Positions 42,941-52,012 of a stretch of 64,000 nucleotides of DNA are shown piece by piece (position 1 is the first letter of the stretch; each line of letters begins with the position of its first letter). The notes under the pieces were generated by a model. That model was not told where the DNA came from. It ran no database searches and saw only the letters and a program-made list of their open reading frames with translations. Made by a program: the position numbers and the translations under genes. The DNA is from Roseovarius litorisediminis (GTDB taxonomy: Bacteria > Pseudomonadota > Alphaproteobacteria > Rhodobacterales > Rhodobacteraceae): assembly GCF_900172295.1 (NCBI RefSeq), contig NZ_FWFL01000007.1:124001-188000 (forward strand), read 5' to 3'.

Positions 42941-43316
42941 TGGGGGTCTCCCCCAGCAACGCGCTGATCTCGTTTGTCAGATCGCTGGTGGCAAACGGTT
43001 TTGTCAGAAACGCATCTGCCCCAAGGGCCAGCCCCTTGCGCCGTTCAACTTCACCGCCACGTGCCGTCATCATCAAAATCTTGAGATGCTTCAGCGACGG
43101 ATCCTTGCGTATGATCTGGCAGATTTCATAACCCGAACGCTCGGGCAGCATGACATCCAGAACCACAAGATCAGGACATTCCTCGGCGAGGGCCGCAATG
43201 GCATCATTGCCTGTCGCCACACGTCGCAGCCTATACCCCTTTCGACCGATCAGAAATTCCAACGCCAATGCAATATTGTCTTCGTCTTCGACCAGAAGAA
43301 TTGACTTTGCAGACAT
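42933..43316 (-). CDS. Single-domain response regulator
   Basis: This 127-residue receiver-only protein has the acidic pair near 11 (Val-Glu-Asp-Glu-Asp), phospho-acceptor Asp in Leu-Val-Val-Leu-Asp-Val near 54, Thr in Met-Met-Thr-Ala near 84 and Lys in Leu-Thr-Lys-Pro near 108. AAGGAG precedes the ATG. It lies directly upstream of the sensor/exonuclease gene, overlapping it, so it may serve as its partner although that protein lacks the kinase His. It then would be phosphorylated by another kinase or act through binding. Confidence 0.88.
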   Translation of the reverse strand: MSAKSILLVEDEDNIALALEFLIGRKGYRLRRVATGNDAIAALAEECPDLVVLDVMLPERSGYEICQIIRKDPSLKHLKILMMTARGGEVERRKGLALGADAFLTKPFATSDLTNEISALLGETPNG

Positions 43317-43333
43317 TGGACTCTCCTTTGCAG

Positions 43334-43840
43334 TCAGCCTTTGCAGATGGCCCGGATTAGCGGATCATCAGCGCCAGCCGTGATCCAATTGGCCGCTGCC
43401 GGGTCAGCCAGGCTTTTATCGGTCACCACTGAGCGCGCCTGCATTTCACAATTGACCAGTTGGGGCTTTATCGCAGTAGGCGACCAGCGGGCAAAAAGGT
43501 AAAGATCTACCATCTGAGTGTCGGGTGCATCTGGGTTTTTGCGAATACTGCGCGTATCCAATGTCATCAGGCGCGTGGTCTGTGGGGCAAGGTATGTCCA
43601 GGGTTTCCAGTATTTCTTTTCTTCGGCGCTGTAGATCACAACCAAACCTTCGGGCAACTCGGCTGTGACGCGCCCAGCCCAGCTATATTCCGACCAAATG
43701 GTATAACCGAGCATGGCCAGCCCTGCCGCCACTGGTATGATCGAGCGCGGCAAACGGCCACCGGTGAAAACATTCAGCACCATCACAAGGCCGGCAACGC
43801 CGATCCCGGCCGCAAATGTCGCAATCAATTCAAAAAACAT
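43334..43840 (-). CDS. Small membrane protein of unknown function
   Basis: This 168-residue protein has two hydrophobic helices (about 5-25 and 35-52), followed by a soluble region with a Tyr-Trp-Lys-Pro-Trp motif near 80 and a strand-rich end. I do not recognise the family. It starts 2 bases after the DUF294 stop and ends 17 bases before the response regulator gene, so it is part of that operon. The role may be periplasmic or cytosolic signalling; no signal peptide cleavage site is evident. Confidence 0.6.
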   Translation of the reverse strand: MFFELIATFAAGIGVAGLVMVLNVFTGGRLPRSIIPVAAGLAMLGYTIWSEYSWAGRVTAELPEGLVVIYSAEEKKYWKPWTYLAPQTTRLMTLDTRSIRKNPDAPDTQMVDLYLFARWSPTAIKPQLVNCEMQARSVVTDKSLADPAAANWITAGADDPLIRAICKG

Positions 43841-43842
43841 AG

Positions 43843-45687
43843 TTACCCCAAACTTCCCCGGCCCTGTCCAAGGGCCGATTGCATTGTCTTGATTACCATA
43901 AATGCATCGCGCAGGTGGTTACGTTCAAGGTCGGATAATTGATTGGGCGCCATGAAGTTGTCCGGCGCCTCGCCCGCCCTGATCTGCGCCGCCTGGTGAC
44001 GCAACCGCGTTTCCGCAATCAGATCGTAGGCATCAATCAGGTCCCGGGCACCGGATTCGGACACGATACCGGCTTCGCGCGCAGCTTTCAGCCGGTCATA
44101 CGTGTTGACCGCTTTAATCGCGCCTTCCAGGGCATAGACCCGGCCCAGATCGACCACCGGCACCACCCCAGAATGTTTCAGATCAACCTTGTTTTTATGC
44201 TCGCCCGACCGGATTAACGCAAAGCCCCGGAACAGGCTAAGAGGCGGCGTATGCTTGAGCGAATTTGACACCATATGCGCCACAAAGATCGAGTTGGCAC
44301 GGGCCCGCGTCAGCACCTGCTGCTGAAGCTCATCAAACAGCCCGTTTTCGCCTGAAATGGGCCGCAGATCAAACATGACCGAGGCCAGCATCTGCGCCTC
44401 GTTGTCGGGTTCAGATATCCACTTGTTAAAGTATTCGCGCCAAACACGGATCGGCTGACGCCAACGCGGGTTGGTGGCCATCATGTCACCGGGGCAATAG
44501 ACAAATCCGCAGGTGTTTAACCCGTCCGATACGAACTGTGCCATCTCAGCAAAATAGTCGTCATGTTCGGGCTTGAACGCATCGTCCAGGATCAGACAAT
44601 TATCCTGATCCGAAACACCGGTCTGTTCGCGCCGCCCCTGGCTGCCACAAGCAAGCCACAGATAGGGCACTGGCGGCGGGCCAAGCTTTTTTTCCGCCAA
44701 TCCCAAAAGGCGATGGGTGATCGCATCGGTGATATCCGTGATCCGGCGGGTGATGGCGTTCGGGCGGGCCCCGGCACTAACCAGCTGTGTCAACAGGGTT
44801 GGTACCCGTGTCATCACTGCAGCCATATCGTGTGCATCTTCAGCCTGCACGATATCGGCAATCATGTGGCTTGCTGTGGCGGCCTGCTGGCGGAACAGAT
44901 CAGTCTTACCAACCATCCCGACAATTTGCGCGTTCACCACCACCGGCAGGTGGTTAATACCATGATCCGACAGCATCATCAGCGCATCCAGCCCCAGGGC
45001 ATCTGGTGCAATGGTCATCGGATCCGGTGTCATGATCTGGTGCACTGGCACATCACCGGTCAATCCTTCGGCCAGCACTTTGTTGGTCAGGTCATGGGCC
45101 GTGATGATACCTTTGAGCGCGCTGCCGTCCATCACCACAACAGACGAGATGCTATGCGCGCGCATCATCTTTGCCACATCGGTAATCGTGCTGTCCGATG
45201 CGCAGGAAATCGGTGTTGCACTCATTAGGTCCGACACCTGCAGCGCGGTCAGCCCGGTGGCATATGGCCCGTCATCCGATGTCATGGATGATGACGGGCG
45301 GGCCCGCTCGAACCATATTTCAAACTCGGGCACGCGTTCGATCAGATCGAAAAATATTTTCGGCGGGATCAACAACAAAGTTGAGGCCTCCGTCGCACGC
45401 GCGGTCAGCATGGCCAGCCCGTCGCGCAGTAACCCGCGTTCGCCCATAATATCACCAGGCCCGCGACGAGACACCAGATCAGCGTGGCTAGAAACGATAT
45501 CCAACGCACCGCTTTCCACCAGATAAAGCCCCGCCAACCGGGCGCCTTCTGAAAACAGGATTTCACCCTCGCGCGCCTCAATCCGGGTGATACCCGGCGC
45601 GATCTCGGCGCGCAGGGCCTCGGGCAACATATCAAACGGCGCGTGTTGCTTGAGGACGTCCAGAATGTCCGAAGGGTCGTCAGCCAT
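43843..45687 (-). CDS. DUF294 nucleotidyltransferase-like signalling protein
   Basis: This 614-residue cytosolic protein has an N-terminal cyclic-nucleotide-binding domain (about 15-140, with Gly-Asp-Ile-Met-Gly-Glu), a pair of CBS domains (about 155-275) and a DUF294-type nucleotidyltransferase domain with Gly-Ser-Gln-Gly-Arg-Arg-Glu and Asp-Gln-Asp near 345-360, then a helical C-terminal domain. Such proteins are found beside acetate symporter genes (the VC2705 type) in many proteobacteria and are thought to regulate them. Here the symporter gene lies upstream in the same orientation, with a hairpin between. Catalytic acids of the nucleotidyltransferase core look intact. Confidence 0.82.
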   Translation of the reverse strand: MADDPSDILDVLKQHAPFDMLPEALRAEIAPGITRIEAREGEILFSEGARLAGLYLVESGALDIVSSHADLVSRRGPGDIMGERGLLRDGLAMLTARATEASTLLLIPPKIFFDLIERVPEFEIWFERARPSSSMTSDDGPYATGLTALQVSDLMSATPISCASDSTITDVAKMMRAHSISSVVVMDGSALKGIITAHDLTNKVLAEGLTGDVPVHQIMTPDPMTIAPDALGLDALMMLSDHGINHLPVVVNAQIVGMVGKTDLFRQQAATASHMIADIVQAEDAHDMAAVMTRVPTLLTQLVSAGARPNAITRRITDITDAITHRLLGLAEKKLGPPPVPYLWLACGSQGRREQTGVSDQDNCLILDDAFKPEHDDYFAEMAQFVSDGLNTCGFVYCPGDMMATNPRWRQPIRVWREYFNKWISEPDNEAQMLASVMFDLRPISGENGLFDELQQQVLTRARANSIFVAHMVSNSLKHTPPLSLFRGFALIRSGEHKNKVDLKHSGVVPVVDLGRVYALEGAIKAVNTYDRLKAAREAGIVSESGARDLIDAYDLIAETRLRHQAAQIRAGEAPDNFMAPNQLSDLERNHLRDAFMVIKTMQSALGQGRGSLG

Positions 45688-45805
45688 GATCGCCGGTATC
45701 CTCTGTCAGTGCTTTGTTCAGTGTATCTAAAAGAGAGCCCTGTGCCCGGAAATATCGGGGGCCGTGTCCGGTCATGATATCCTGATGATCGGACCAGAAG
45801 AACTA

Positions 45806-45832
45806 TAGGGGGCACATTCTTTGCGCCCCCTA
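45806..45832 (-). terminator. Hairpin after the acetate symporter gene
   Basis: A perfect 8-bp stem (45806-45813 with 45825-45832, 11-base loop) lies 20 bases after the symporter stop. On the minus strand the run after it is only weakly U-rich (TAGTTCTTCT), so it may be a partial terminator before the DUF294 operon. Confidence 0.5.
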
Positions 45833-45851
45833 AAAGATTTTACCTTAACAA

Positions 45852-47636
45852 TCAGTGATCGGTCGCAGCACCGGCACCTTTAGGTACGCGTACACTTTCA
45901 ACCAGATCACGGATATGTTGCGGTGTCGGCTTGGTCATTCCGGCAACCGTATAGGCAACCGCAAAGTTGATCATCGCCCCAATCGCACCAAACGAGGTGG
46001 ACTTGATCGTTCCCAGCAGCGGATCAGCGTCAGTAAAGCTGTTCGTGTCTGGGATAAAGAACCAACCCTTGTGCAGGAAGATATAGACCAGCGTAACGGT
46101 CAGACCGGCCAGCATGCCTGCCACGGCTCCGTGATTGTTGATCTTCTTCGAGAAGATCCCCATCATCAGCGCCGGGAAAATCGACGCCGCCGCCAGACCA
46201 AAGGCCAAGGCCACAGTTTGCGCCGCAAAGCCCGGAGGGTTGAGGCCCAGATAGGTGGCCACGACAATCGCGATACCCATGGCAACACGGGCCGACAACA
46301 GCTCGCCTTTTTCGCTGATGTTGGGGTTGAATTGCCCCTTGATCAGGTCATGGCTGACCGCCGACGAAATCGCAAGCAGCAGGCCGGCAGCGGTTGAAAG
46401 CGCCGCCGCAAGACCACCCGCCGCAACCAGACCGATGACCCAGCTTGGAAGGTTGGCAATCTCGGGGTTGGCGAGTACCAGGATATCGCGGTTAAAGTTG
46501 GTCAGCTCATTGCCGGTCCAGCCGTTTTCAGCCGCTTTTGCCTGCATCGCTTCGGATTTATCATTGTAGTATTGAATATATCCGTCGCCGTTCTTGTCTT
46601 CCCAGCCCAACAAGCCCGTTTTCTGCCAGGTGGCCATCCAGTCATATCTGGCTTCGTTTTCGATCTGTTCAACCGATACGGCCTGTGCGTCTGTACCATT
46701 TGGCCACATGAGTTCAGTGATGTTCAGACGCGCCATGGCACCAACTGCCGGTGCTGTCAGATAGAGCAATGCAATGAACACCAGTGCCCAACCGGCAGAC
46801 CAACGTGCATCGGCCACTTTAGGAACGGTGAAAAAGCGCATGATGACATGGGGCAGACCAGCCGTACCAATCATCAGGCTAAGCGTGAACAGAACCATGT
46901 TCAGCGTATCAGCGTGATGCGCGGTGTATTCGGCAAAACCCAGTTCAGCAACAATCGCATCCAGCTTGGCCAACAGGGGCTGGCCGCTGGCGACGTGATC
47001 CCCAAACAGGCCAAGGGCCGGGATAGGATTACCCGTCAGTTGCAACGAAATAAAGATCGCCGGAATGGTGTAGGCCATGATCAGCACGCAGTATTGTGCC
47101 ACCTGCGTATAAGTCACGCCTTTCATCCCGCCCAGAACAGCATAGGCAAACACCACACACGCGCCGATCAACAGGCCAGACGTGTTTGAGATTTCCAGGA
47201 ACCGGCCAAAGGCCACGCCGACGCCAGTCATCTGGCCGATCACATATGTGGTCGAGGCCACGATCAGACAGATCACCGCCACCAGACGCGCAGTGGGGCT
47301 ATAGAAACGATCACCAATAAACTCGGATACGGTAAACTTACCGAACTTGCGCAGGTAAGGGGCCAGCAATAGAGCCAGCAGAACATAACCGCCGGTCCAG
47401 CCCATCAGGAAGGACGAGTTGTCATAGCCGGTAAAGGCAATCAGGCCCGCCATCGAGATGAACGAAGCCGCCGACATCCAGTCAGCCGCCGTTGCCATAC
47501 CGTTGGTGACGGGGTGAACGCCACGGCCCGCCGCGTAAAATTCTGATGTTGAACCCGCACGGGCCCAAATCGCGATGCCGATGTAAAGCGCAAAAGACGC
47601 GCCCACAAACAGCAGGTTAATTGTAAACTGATCCAT
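45852..47636 (-). CDS. actP: Sodium:solute symporter, acetate permease type
   Basis: This 594-residue protein is a member of the sodium:solute symporter family with about 14 predicted helices, of the ActP/VC2705 type. A helical-loop insertion with Asn-Gly-Asp-Gly-Tyr-Ile-Gln-Tyr, near 350, is typical of that subgroup. It takes up acetate or another short monocarboxylate, which acetyl-CoA synthetase encoded upstream activates. Its small partner gene (DUF4212) lies 15 bases before. Other substrates such as propionate or pyruvate cannot be excluded; the symbol is given for the family role. Confidence 0.82.
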   Translation of the reverse strand: MDQFTINLLFVGASFALYIGIAIWARAGSTSEFYAAGRGVHPVTNGMATAADWMSAASFISMAGLIAFTGYDNSSFLMGWTGGYVLLALLLAPYLRKFGKFTVSEFIGDRFYSPTARLVAVICLIVASTTYVIGQMTGVGVAFGRFLEISNTSGLLIGACVVFAYAVLGGMKGVTYTQVAQYCVLIMAYTIPAIFISLQLTGNPIPALGLFGDHVASGQPLLAKLDAIVAELGFAEYTAHHADTLNMVLFTLSLMIGTAGLPHVIMRFFTVPKVADARWSAGWALVFIALLYLTAPAVGAMARLNITELMWPNGTDAQAVSVEQIENEARYDWMATWQKTGLLGWEDKNGDGYIQYYNDKSEAMQAKAAENGWTGNELTNFNRDILVLANPEIANLPSWVIGLVAAGGLAAALSTAAGLLLAISSAVSHDLIKGQFNPNISEKGELLSARVAMGIAIVVATYLGLNPPGFAAQTVALAFGLAAASIFPALMMGIFSKKINNHGAVAGMLAGLTVTLVYIFLHKGWFFIPDTNSFTDADPLLGTIKSTSFGAIGAMINFAVAYTVAGMTKPTPQHIRDLVESVRVPKGAGAATDH

Positions 47637-47651
47637 TTGGTCAGGCCCCCG

Positions 47652-47912
47652 TTATTCTTCGCCGACGCCGTGTTCGGCATCAAGTTTGTTCATGCGCCAG
47701 GCGTAAAAGAAGATCAGGCCAAGAAAGACCAGGATCGACCCCTGTTGCGCAAACCAAAAGCCAAGGTCAGTTCCGCCTACCGCGATACCCGAAAGCATTG
47801 GGCGCAGCAGAATGCCAAAGCCAAAAGAAACCAGAGCCCAGATTACCAGGCTCCAGAGGATTAGCCGCACATTGGCCTTCCAATATGCATTGTTTTCAGA
47901 GTTGTCGGACAC
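47652..47912 (-). CDS. DUF4212 small membrane subunit
   Basis: This 86-residue protein has two hydrophobic helices (about 15-40 and 48-70) and fits DUF4212, the small protein usually encoded before VC2705-type sodium:solute symporters. It may be a subunit or assembly factor of the transporter. I chose the GTG at 47912, since GGGAGG lies 7 bases upstream; the open frame beyond it to 48005 is Arg/Cys-rich and not family-like. The symporter gene follows by 15 bases, so the two should be co-translated. Confidence 0.82.
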   Translation of the reverse strand: MSDNSENNAYWKANVRLILWSLVIWALVSFGFGILLRPMLSGIAVGGTDLGFWFAQQGSILVFLGLIFFYAWRMNKLDAEHGVGEE

Positions 47913-47976
47913 GTCCCGTCCTCCCTTTTCAGGTTTCCTCACCCCGATGCAGGACCATCCTGCACCGGCCTTTTCC

Positions 47977-48663
47977 TTATGCGCTTGCCTTGGCGACAAT
48001 CGCATTCAGCTGGGTACCGATGGCGCCAATGTCGTCCATCGCATCAACGCGCCGAAGAACACGTTTGAAATCGTAGTAAGCAATCAGCGGCGCGGTTTGG
48101 GCGTGATAGGCTTTCAGCCGCTCTGCCACGGTTTCTGCATTGTCATCGGCGCGGCGCTTCATCTCGGTACCTCCGCACTGGTCACAGGCGCCTGCCTTGG
48201 CAGGGGTCTTGTAGGTGTCGTGATAGCCTTCACCGCAGCCCGCACATGTATACCGGCCCGAGATCCTTTCGATCATTGCGTCATCTTGCACCTCAAGCGA
48301 AACAACTGCATCCAGAGACAGCCCCTTGTCAGCCAGCAGGCCATCCAGCGCCTCGGCCTGAGCAACCGTGCGTGGAAACCCGTCAAAGATAACTCCTGCC
48401 GCCGCATCGGGCTGATCCAGGCGGTCATTGACGATGGCAATGACAATGTCATCGCTGACCAGACCGCCAGCCTTCATAACCTCGTCCGCCGCCTTGCCCG
48501 CTGATGTGCCACGGGCCACGGCTTCGCGCAGCAAATCACCGGTCGATAGCTGCACCAGCCCGTGACCATCAGTCAGCATGCGGGCCTGAGTACCCTTACC
48601 CGCCCCCGGAGGACCAAGCAGAATTAGGTTTGGCGCTTTTTGCGCTGAATTCAATCCACTCAT
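47977..48663 (-). CDS. adk: Adenylate kinase
   Basis: This 228-residue enzyme converts AMP and ATP to two ADP. The P-loop GPPGAGKGT lies near 16-24, the AMP site Gly-Phe-Pro-Arg-Thr near 96, and the LID zinc finger has two Cys-x-x-Cys pairs (near 140 and 163), so a metal-bound long-type adenylate kinase. The ATG at 48663 has AAGGAG upstream; a longer frame from 48711 adds 16 residues. It follows acs by 22 bases. AMP and pyrophosphate from acetyl-CoA synthetase make this pairing sensible, as AMP is recycled here. Confidence 0.92.
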   Translation of the reverse strand: MSGLNSAQKAPNLILLGPPGAGKGTQARMLTDGHGLVQLSTGDLLREAVARGTSAGKAADEVMKAGGLVSDDIVIAIVNDRLDQPDAAAGVIFDGFPRTVAQAEALDGLLADKGLSLDAVVSLEVQDDAMIERISGRYTCAGCGEGYHDTYKTPAKAGACDQCGGTEMKRRADDNAETVAERLKAYHAQTAPLIAYYDFKRVLRRVDAMDDIGAIGTQLNAIVAKASA

Positions 48664-48685
48664 ATCCTGATCTCCTTTTCTGGTG

Positions 48686-50656
48686 TCACTTTGCGTGAAC
48701 ACTGTTGGCAATCAGGTCGTCCACGACAGCCGGTTCAGCCAGCGTCGATGTATCACCAAGGCTACCGGTGTCGTTTTCGGCAATCTTGCGCAGGATACGG
48801 CGCATGATCTTACCCGAGCGGGTTTTCGGGAGGCCCGGCGCCCATTGGATCACGTCCGGCTTGGCAATCGGGCCAATCTCGGTACGGACCCATGTTTCAA
48901 GCTCTTTGCGCAGCTCTTCCGTGGCCTCGACCCCTTCCATCAGAGTGACGTAGGCATAGATGCCCTGCCCCTTGATATCGTGCGGATACCCCACCACGGC
49001 GGCCTCGCTGACAGCGGCATGGGCGACCAGTGCGCTTTCGACCTCGGCCGTGCCCATCCGGTGACCGGATACGTTGATCACGTCATCAACGCGGCCGGTG
49101 ATCCAGTAATAGCCATCCTCGTCACGGCGGCAGCCGTCACCGGTGAAATAATAACCTTTGAACATCTCGAAATAGGTCTGCACAAACCGCTCGTGATCGC
49201 CCCAGACGGTGCGCATCTGACCCGGCCAGCTATCCTTGATCGCCAGCACGCCTTCGGTTGCGCCAACCAGTTCATTTCCCTTGTCGTCCAGAATGATCGG
49301 CTGCACGCCAAAAAACGGCTTGGTGGCCGAACCGGGTTTTGTTGGGATGGCACCGGGTAGTGGCGCAATCAGAATGCCGCCGGTTTCAGTCTGCCACCAG
49401 GTGTCAACGATCGGGCATTTTCCTTTGCCGACATTCTCGTTGTACCAGGTCCACGCCTCGGGGTTGATCGGCTCGCCGACCGAGCCCAGAATGCGCAGAC
49501 TGCTCAGGTCACTGCCTTCAACCGGCGCGGTGCCCTTGCCCATCAGCGCGCGAATGGCAGTGGGCGCTGTGTAAAACTGGGTAACTTTGTGCTTTTCGCA
49601 AACCTGCCAGAACCGTCCCGCATCGGGGTAGGTTGGCACGCCCTCGAACATCACGGTGGTGGCGCCATTGGCCAGCGGGCCATAGACGATATAGCTGTGG
49701 CCGGTGACCCAGCCGACATCGGCGGTGCACCAGTAAATATCACCCTCTTGATAGTCGAAAACATATTGATGCGTCATCGCGGCATAGGTCAGATAGCCAC
49801 CGCTGGTATGTACAACACCTTTGGGCTGCCCCGTGGAGCCCGAGGTATAAAGAATGAACAGCGGATCTTCGGCGCTCATTTCTTCAGCCGGGCAATCGGC
49901 GGTTACAGTTTTGCGGATATCTTCGAAATGTACATCGCGCTTGTCGTCCCAGGTTGTCTGCTCGCCTGTGCGCTTGACTACCAGCAGCTTCACATGATCA
50001 TCGCAACGGCGCAGCGCCTGATCACAGTTGGTTTTCAGATGGGTCACGCGGCCGCCGCGTGGCGCCCCGTCAGCCGTGATGACAACCTTGGCGTCAGATC
50101 CGTTGATCCGGTCTGCCAATGCATCCGCCGAAAACCCCGCGAATACGATCGAATGAATGGCGCCGATCCGCGCACAGGCCAGCATCGCATATGCAGCCGC
50201 CGGGATCATCGGCAGATAGATCACGACCCGGTCGCCTTTACCTATACCCAGTTCTTTCAGCACATTGGCAAACACCGACACTTCTTCATGCAACTGCTTG
50301 TAGGTAATATGCTGTGCTGCGTCCTCGGGCGAATCCGGCTCCCAGATGATCGCGGTCTGGTCACCACGGGTTGCCAGATGCCGGTCGATACAATTGGCCG
50401 CAACGTTCAGCGTACCCTCTTCGAACCACTTGATCGAAACATTGCCATAAGCAAACGAAGTATTCTTGACGGTATTGAATGGCTTGATCCAATCCAGACG
50501 CAGGGCTTGCTCACCCCAAAAACCATCGGGGTCTTCAACAGATTTACTGTATAGCGCCTCGTATCCGTCCGCATCGACATGCGCACTTGCAGCAATTAGA
50601 TCAGATGGAGGGTAAATTGTTTTTGCTACTGCAGCATCCGCTGAATGATCAGCCAT
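48686..50656 (-). CDS. acs: Acetyl-CoA synthetase
   Basis: This 656-residue enzyme activates acetate with ATP and CoA to acetyl-CoA and AMP. The adenylate motif [11 protein letters not shown] is near 265, Trp-Trp-Gln-Thr-Glu-Thr-Gly near 412, and the reversible acetylation Lys sits in Arg-Ser-Gly-Lys-Ile-Met-Arg-Arg near 610. The length matches E. coli Acs (652). The ATG at 50656 has GAGGAGAACC upstream; an in-frame start at 50671 adds five residues. It heads an operon acs-adk-DUF4212-actP, coupling uptake, activation and AMP recycling. The upstream 300 bases are AT-rich and hold its promoter. Confidence 0.93.
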   Translation of the reverse strand: MADHSADAAVAKTIYPPSDLIAASAHVDADGYEALYSKSVEDPDGFWGEQALRLDWIKPFNTVKNTSFAYGNVSIKWFEEGTLNVAANCIDRHLATRGDQTAIIWEPDSPEDAAQHITYKQLHEEVSVFANVLKELGIGKGDRVVIYLPMIPAAAYAMLACARIGAIHSIVFAGFSADALADRINGSDAKVVITADGAPRGGRVTHLKTNCDQALRRCDDHVKLLVVKRTGEQTTWDDKRDVHFEDIRKTVTADCPAEEMSAEDPLFILYTSGSTGQPKGVVHTSGGYLTYAAMTHQYVFDYQEGDIYWCTADVGWVTGHSYIVYGPLANGATTVMFEGVPTYPDAGRFWQVCEKHKVTQFYTAPTAIRALMGKGTAPVEGSDLSSLRILGSVGEPINPEAWTWYNENVGKGKCPIVDTWWQTETGGILIAPLPGAIPTKPGSATKPFFGVQPIILDDKGNELVGATEGVLAIKDSWPGQMRTVWGDHERFVQTYFEMFKGYYFTGDGCRRDEDGYYWITGRVDDVINVSGHRMGTAEVESALVAHAAVSEAAVVGYPHDIKGQGIYAYVTLMEGVEATEELRKELETWVRTEIGPIAKPDVIQWAPGLPKTRSGKIMRRILRKIAENDTGSLGDTSTLAEPAVVDDLIANSVHAK

Positions 50657-51007
50657 ATCGGTTCTCCTCATACATTACGAAAAAATTCGATGCGCGCCCT
50701 TGAAAAGCGCCTCCTGTATCCCTTCGTATACAATAGGGAAATTTTTGTAAAAAAATACTATCCATCTTTTATCAATAACTTTTTTTGTGAATACAGTTAC
50801 GGTAATGCAGGGCATTTTTGTAATATAATTTACAAATCGGAATTATCTCTTGAAATTCAAAGGCCCGCATCACTCATGAAAACCTCTGGCGCTCATCAAT
50901 GCCGCAACGCAGCGCCTGAAACTGAATTCCAATTAACAAATATCTGATGAGAGCCCGCCACCTGCCTGTTCGGGTCGACAAAAAGAAGATCCAAGCGACT
51001 CGGCATT
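50657..51007. promoter_or_regulatory. AT-rich upstream region of acs
   Basis: This 350-base gap is very AT-rich at about 50735-50850 and should hold the acs promoter and regulator sites. No clear RNA gene, terminator or dyad was found. Its right part is non-coding on both strands by eye. Confidence 0.4.
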
Positions 51008-51203
51008 TTACCTAGGGTAGATTTTCAATTCGACCGGATCCTCAGGCTTGGCGCGGATCTCAAGACGCCAGCAGCGACCCGTCATGCATTTCAGAACCCA
51101 TTGACGGAAATCGGCTGGTTCAGCCGTGACAATGCCAGATGGCCTTTTGCGCCCCAGTGTCGAGATGCCAAATTTCAGGAAGAGCGATAGATATTTTCAA
51201 AAG
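51008..51203 (-). pseudogene. Start-less open frame, likely gene remnant
   Basis: On the minus strand a frame of about 64 codons runs from just after a TGA near 51206 to a TAA at 51008. It has no ATG, GTG or TTG in its first part. The translation looks like real protein (Asp-Phe-Arg-Gln-Trp-Val-Leu-Lys near the middle, ending Leu-Lys-Ile-Tyr-Pro-Arg), but I cannot name a family. It could be the 3' end of a lost gene. Confidence 0.25.
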
Positions 51204-51218
51204 ACCTTATGGCAAAGA

Positions 51219-51998
51219 TCAGTTTTGGTTCATCTGCGACAGGCTCTCCGCCGCTTTTTTCAGAACAGGCAGAAAGCCCAAAAGACCAGTAATGCTCTGG
51301 CGCTGCAGCGGCGCGTGCGCCGCCAGCGTGGCGATCAGACGTTGCTGAATGTCAACGATGGGCACGGCGACCGCCACCATTCCCTCCATGAATTCCTGGT
51401 CGTCCGTGGAATATCCCCGCTCACGGATTTCCTGTAAATCCCGGCGCAACTGCTCAGGCTGGGTTTTCGTCTGACCGGTGTGTTTTTCCAGCTCACGCGC
51501 TGACAGGAAGGCCTCTAGCGTAGCGGGCCTTAAGGTTGACAGATACATTTTGCCGCTGGCCGTGCAGTGAAACGGAACCTGTGTACCAATCGGCAACTGG
51601 ATCCGTAGGGGCCACTTGGTTTCAACACGGTCAAGATAGGTCATGCCTTCGCGATCCGGGGTGGCGATGTTGCAGGTTTCACCGATCTCCTCGGCAACCC
51701 CTTTCAGGATCGCGAGCCGGGCTGTTCTTAAATGCACCGACGACATTGTATTCACCGCCATTTCGCGCATGCGCGGCCCCGGCCCGTAGGATCTCCCATC
51801 CAGATCGCGCTGCAGAAAACCTTCAGCCTCGGCCGTTTGCAACAGTCGATGGATCGTAGGTTTTGGTAAACCCAGCTTTTCACCCAGAACCGAGGGTTTC
51901 ACGGCAACCCCCAGACGGGCCACCTCTTCCATGATCAGCAGTAACCTCAGGTTTGTAGGCAGCTGCTGGCCTTTATGGGCTGGTCCGTCTGCGGGCAT
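51219..51998 (-). CDS. IclR-family transcriptional regulator
   Basis: This 259-residue regulator has an N-terminal winged helix (about 17-70, with Pro-Lys-Pro-Thr-Ile-His-Arg-Leu-Leu) and the IclR ligand-binding domain (about 90-250, with a Thr-Ala-Ser-Gly-Lys motif near 146). It lies 14 bases after the TRAP large permease gene, so it is in the same unit and probably controls it together with the divergent dehydrogenase gene. In published isethionate clusters of Rhodobacterales the regulator IseR belongs to this family. Confidence 0.83.
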   Translation of the reverse strand: MPADGPAHKGQQLPTNLRLLLIMEEVARLGVAVKPSVLGEKLGLPKPTIHRLLQTAEAEGFLQRDLDGRSYGPGPRMREMAVNTMSSVHLRTARLAILKGVAEEIGETCNIATPDREGMTYLDRVETKWPLRIQLPIGTQVPFHCTASGKMYLSTLRPATLEAFLSARELEKHTGQTKTQPEQLRRDLQEIRERGYSTDDQEFMEGMVAVAVPIVDIQQRLIATLAAHAPLQRQSITGLLGFLPVLKKAAESLSQMNQN

Positions 51999-52012
51999 TA
52001 TTACTTCGTCGT

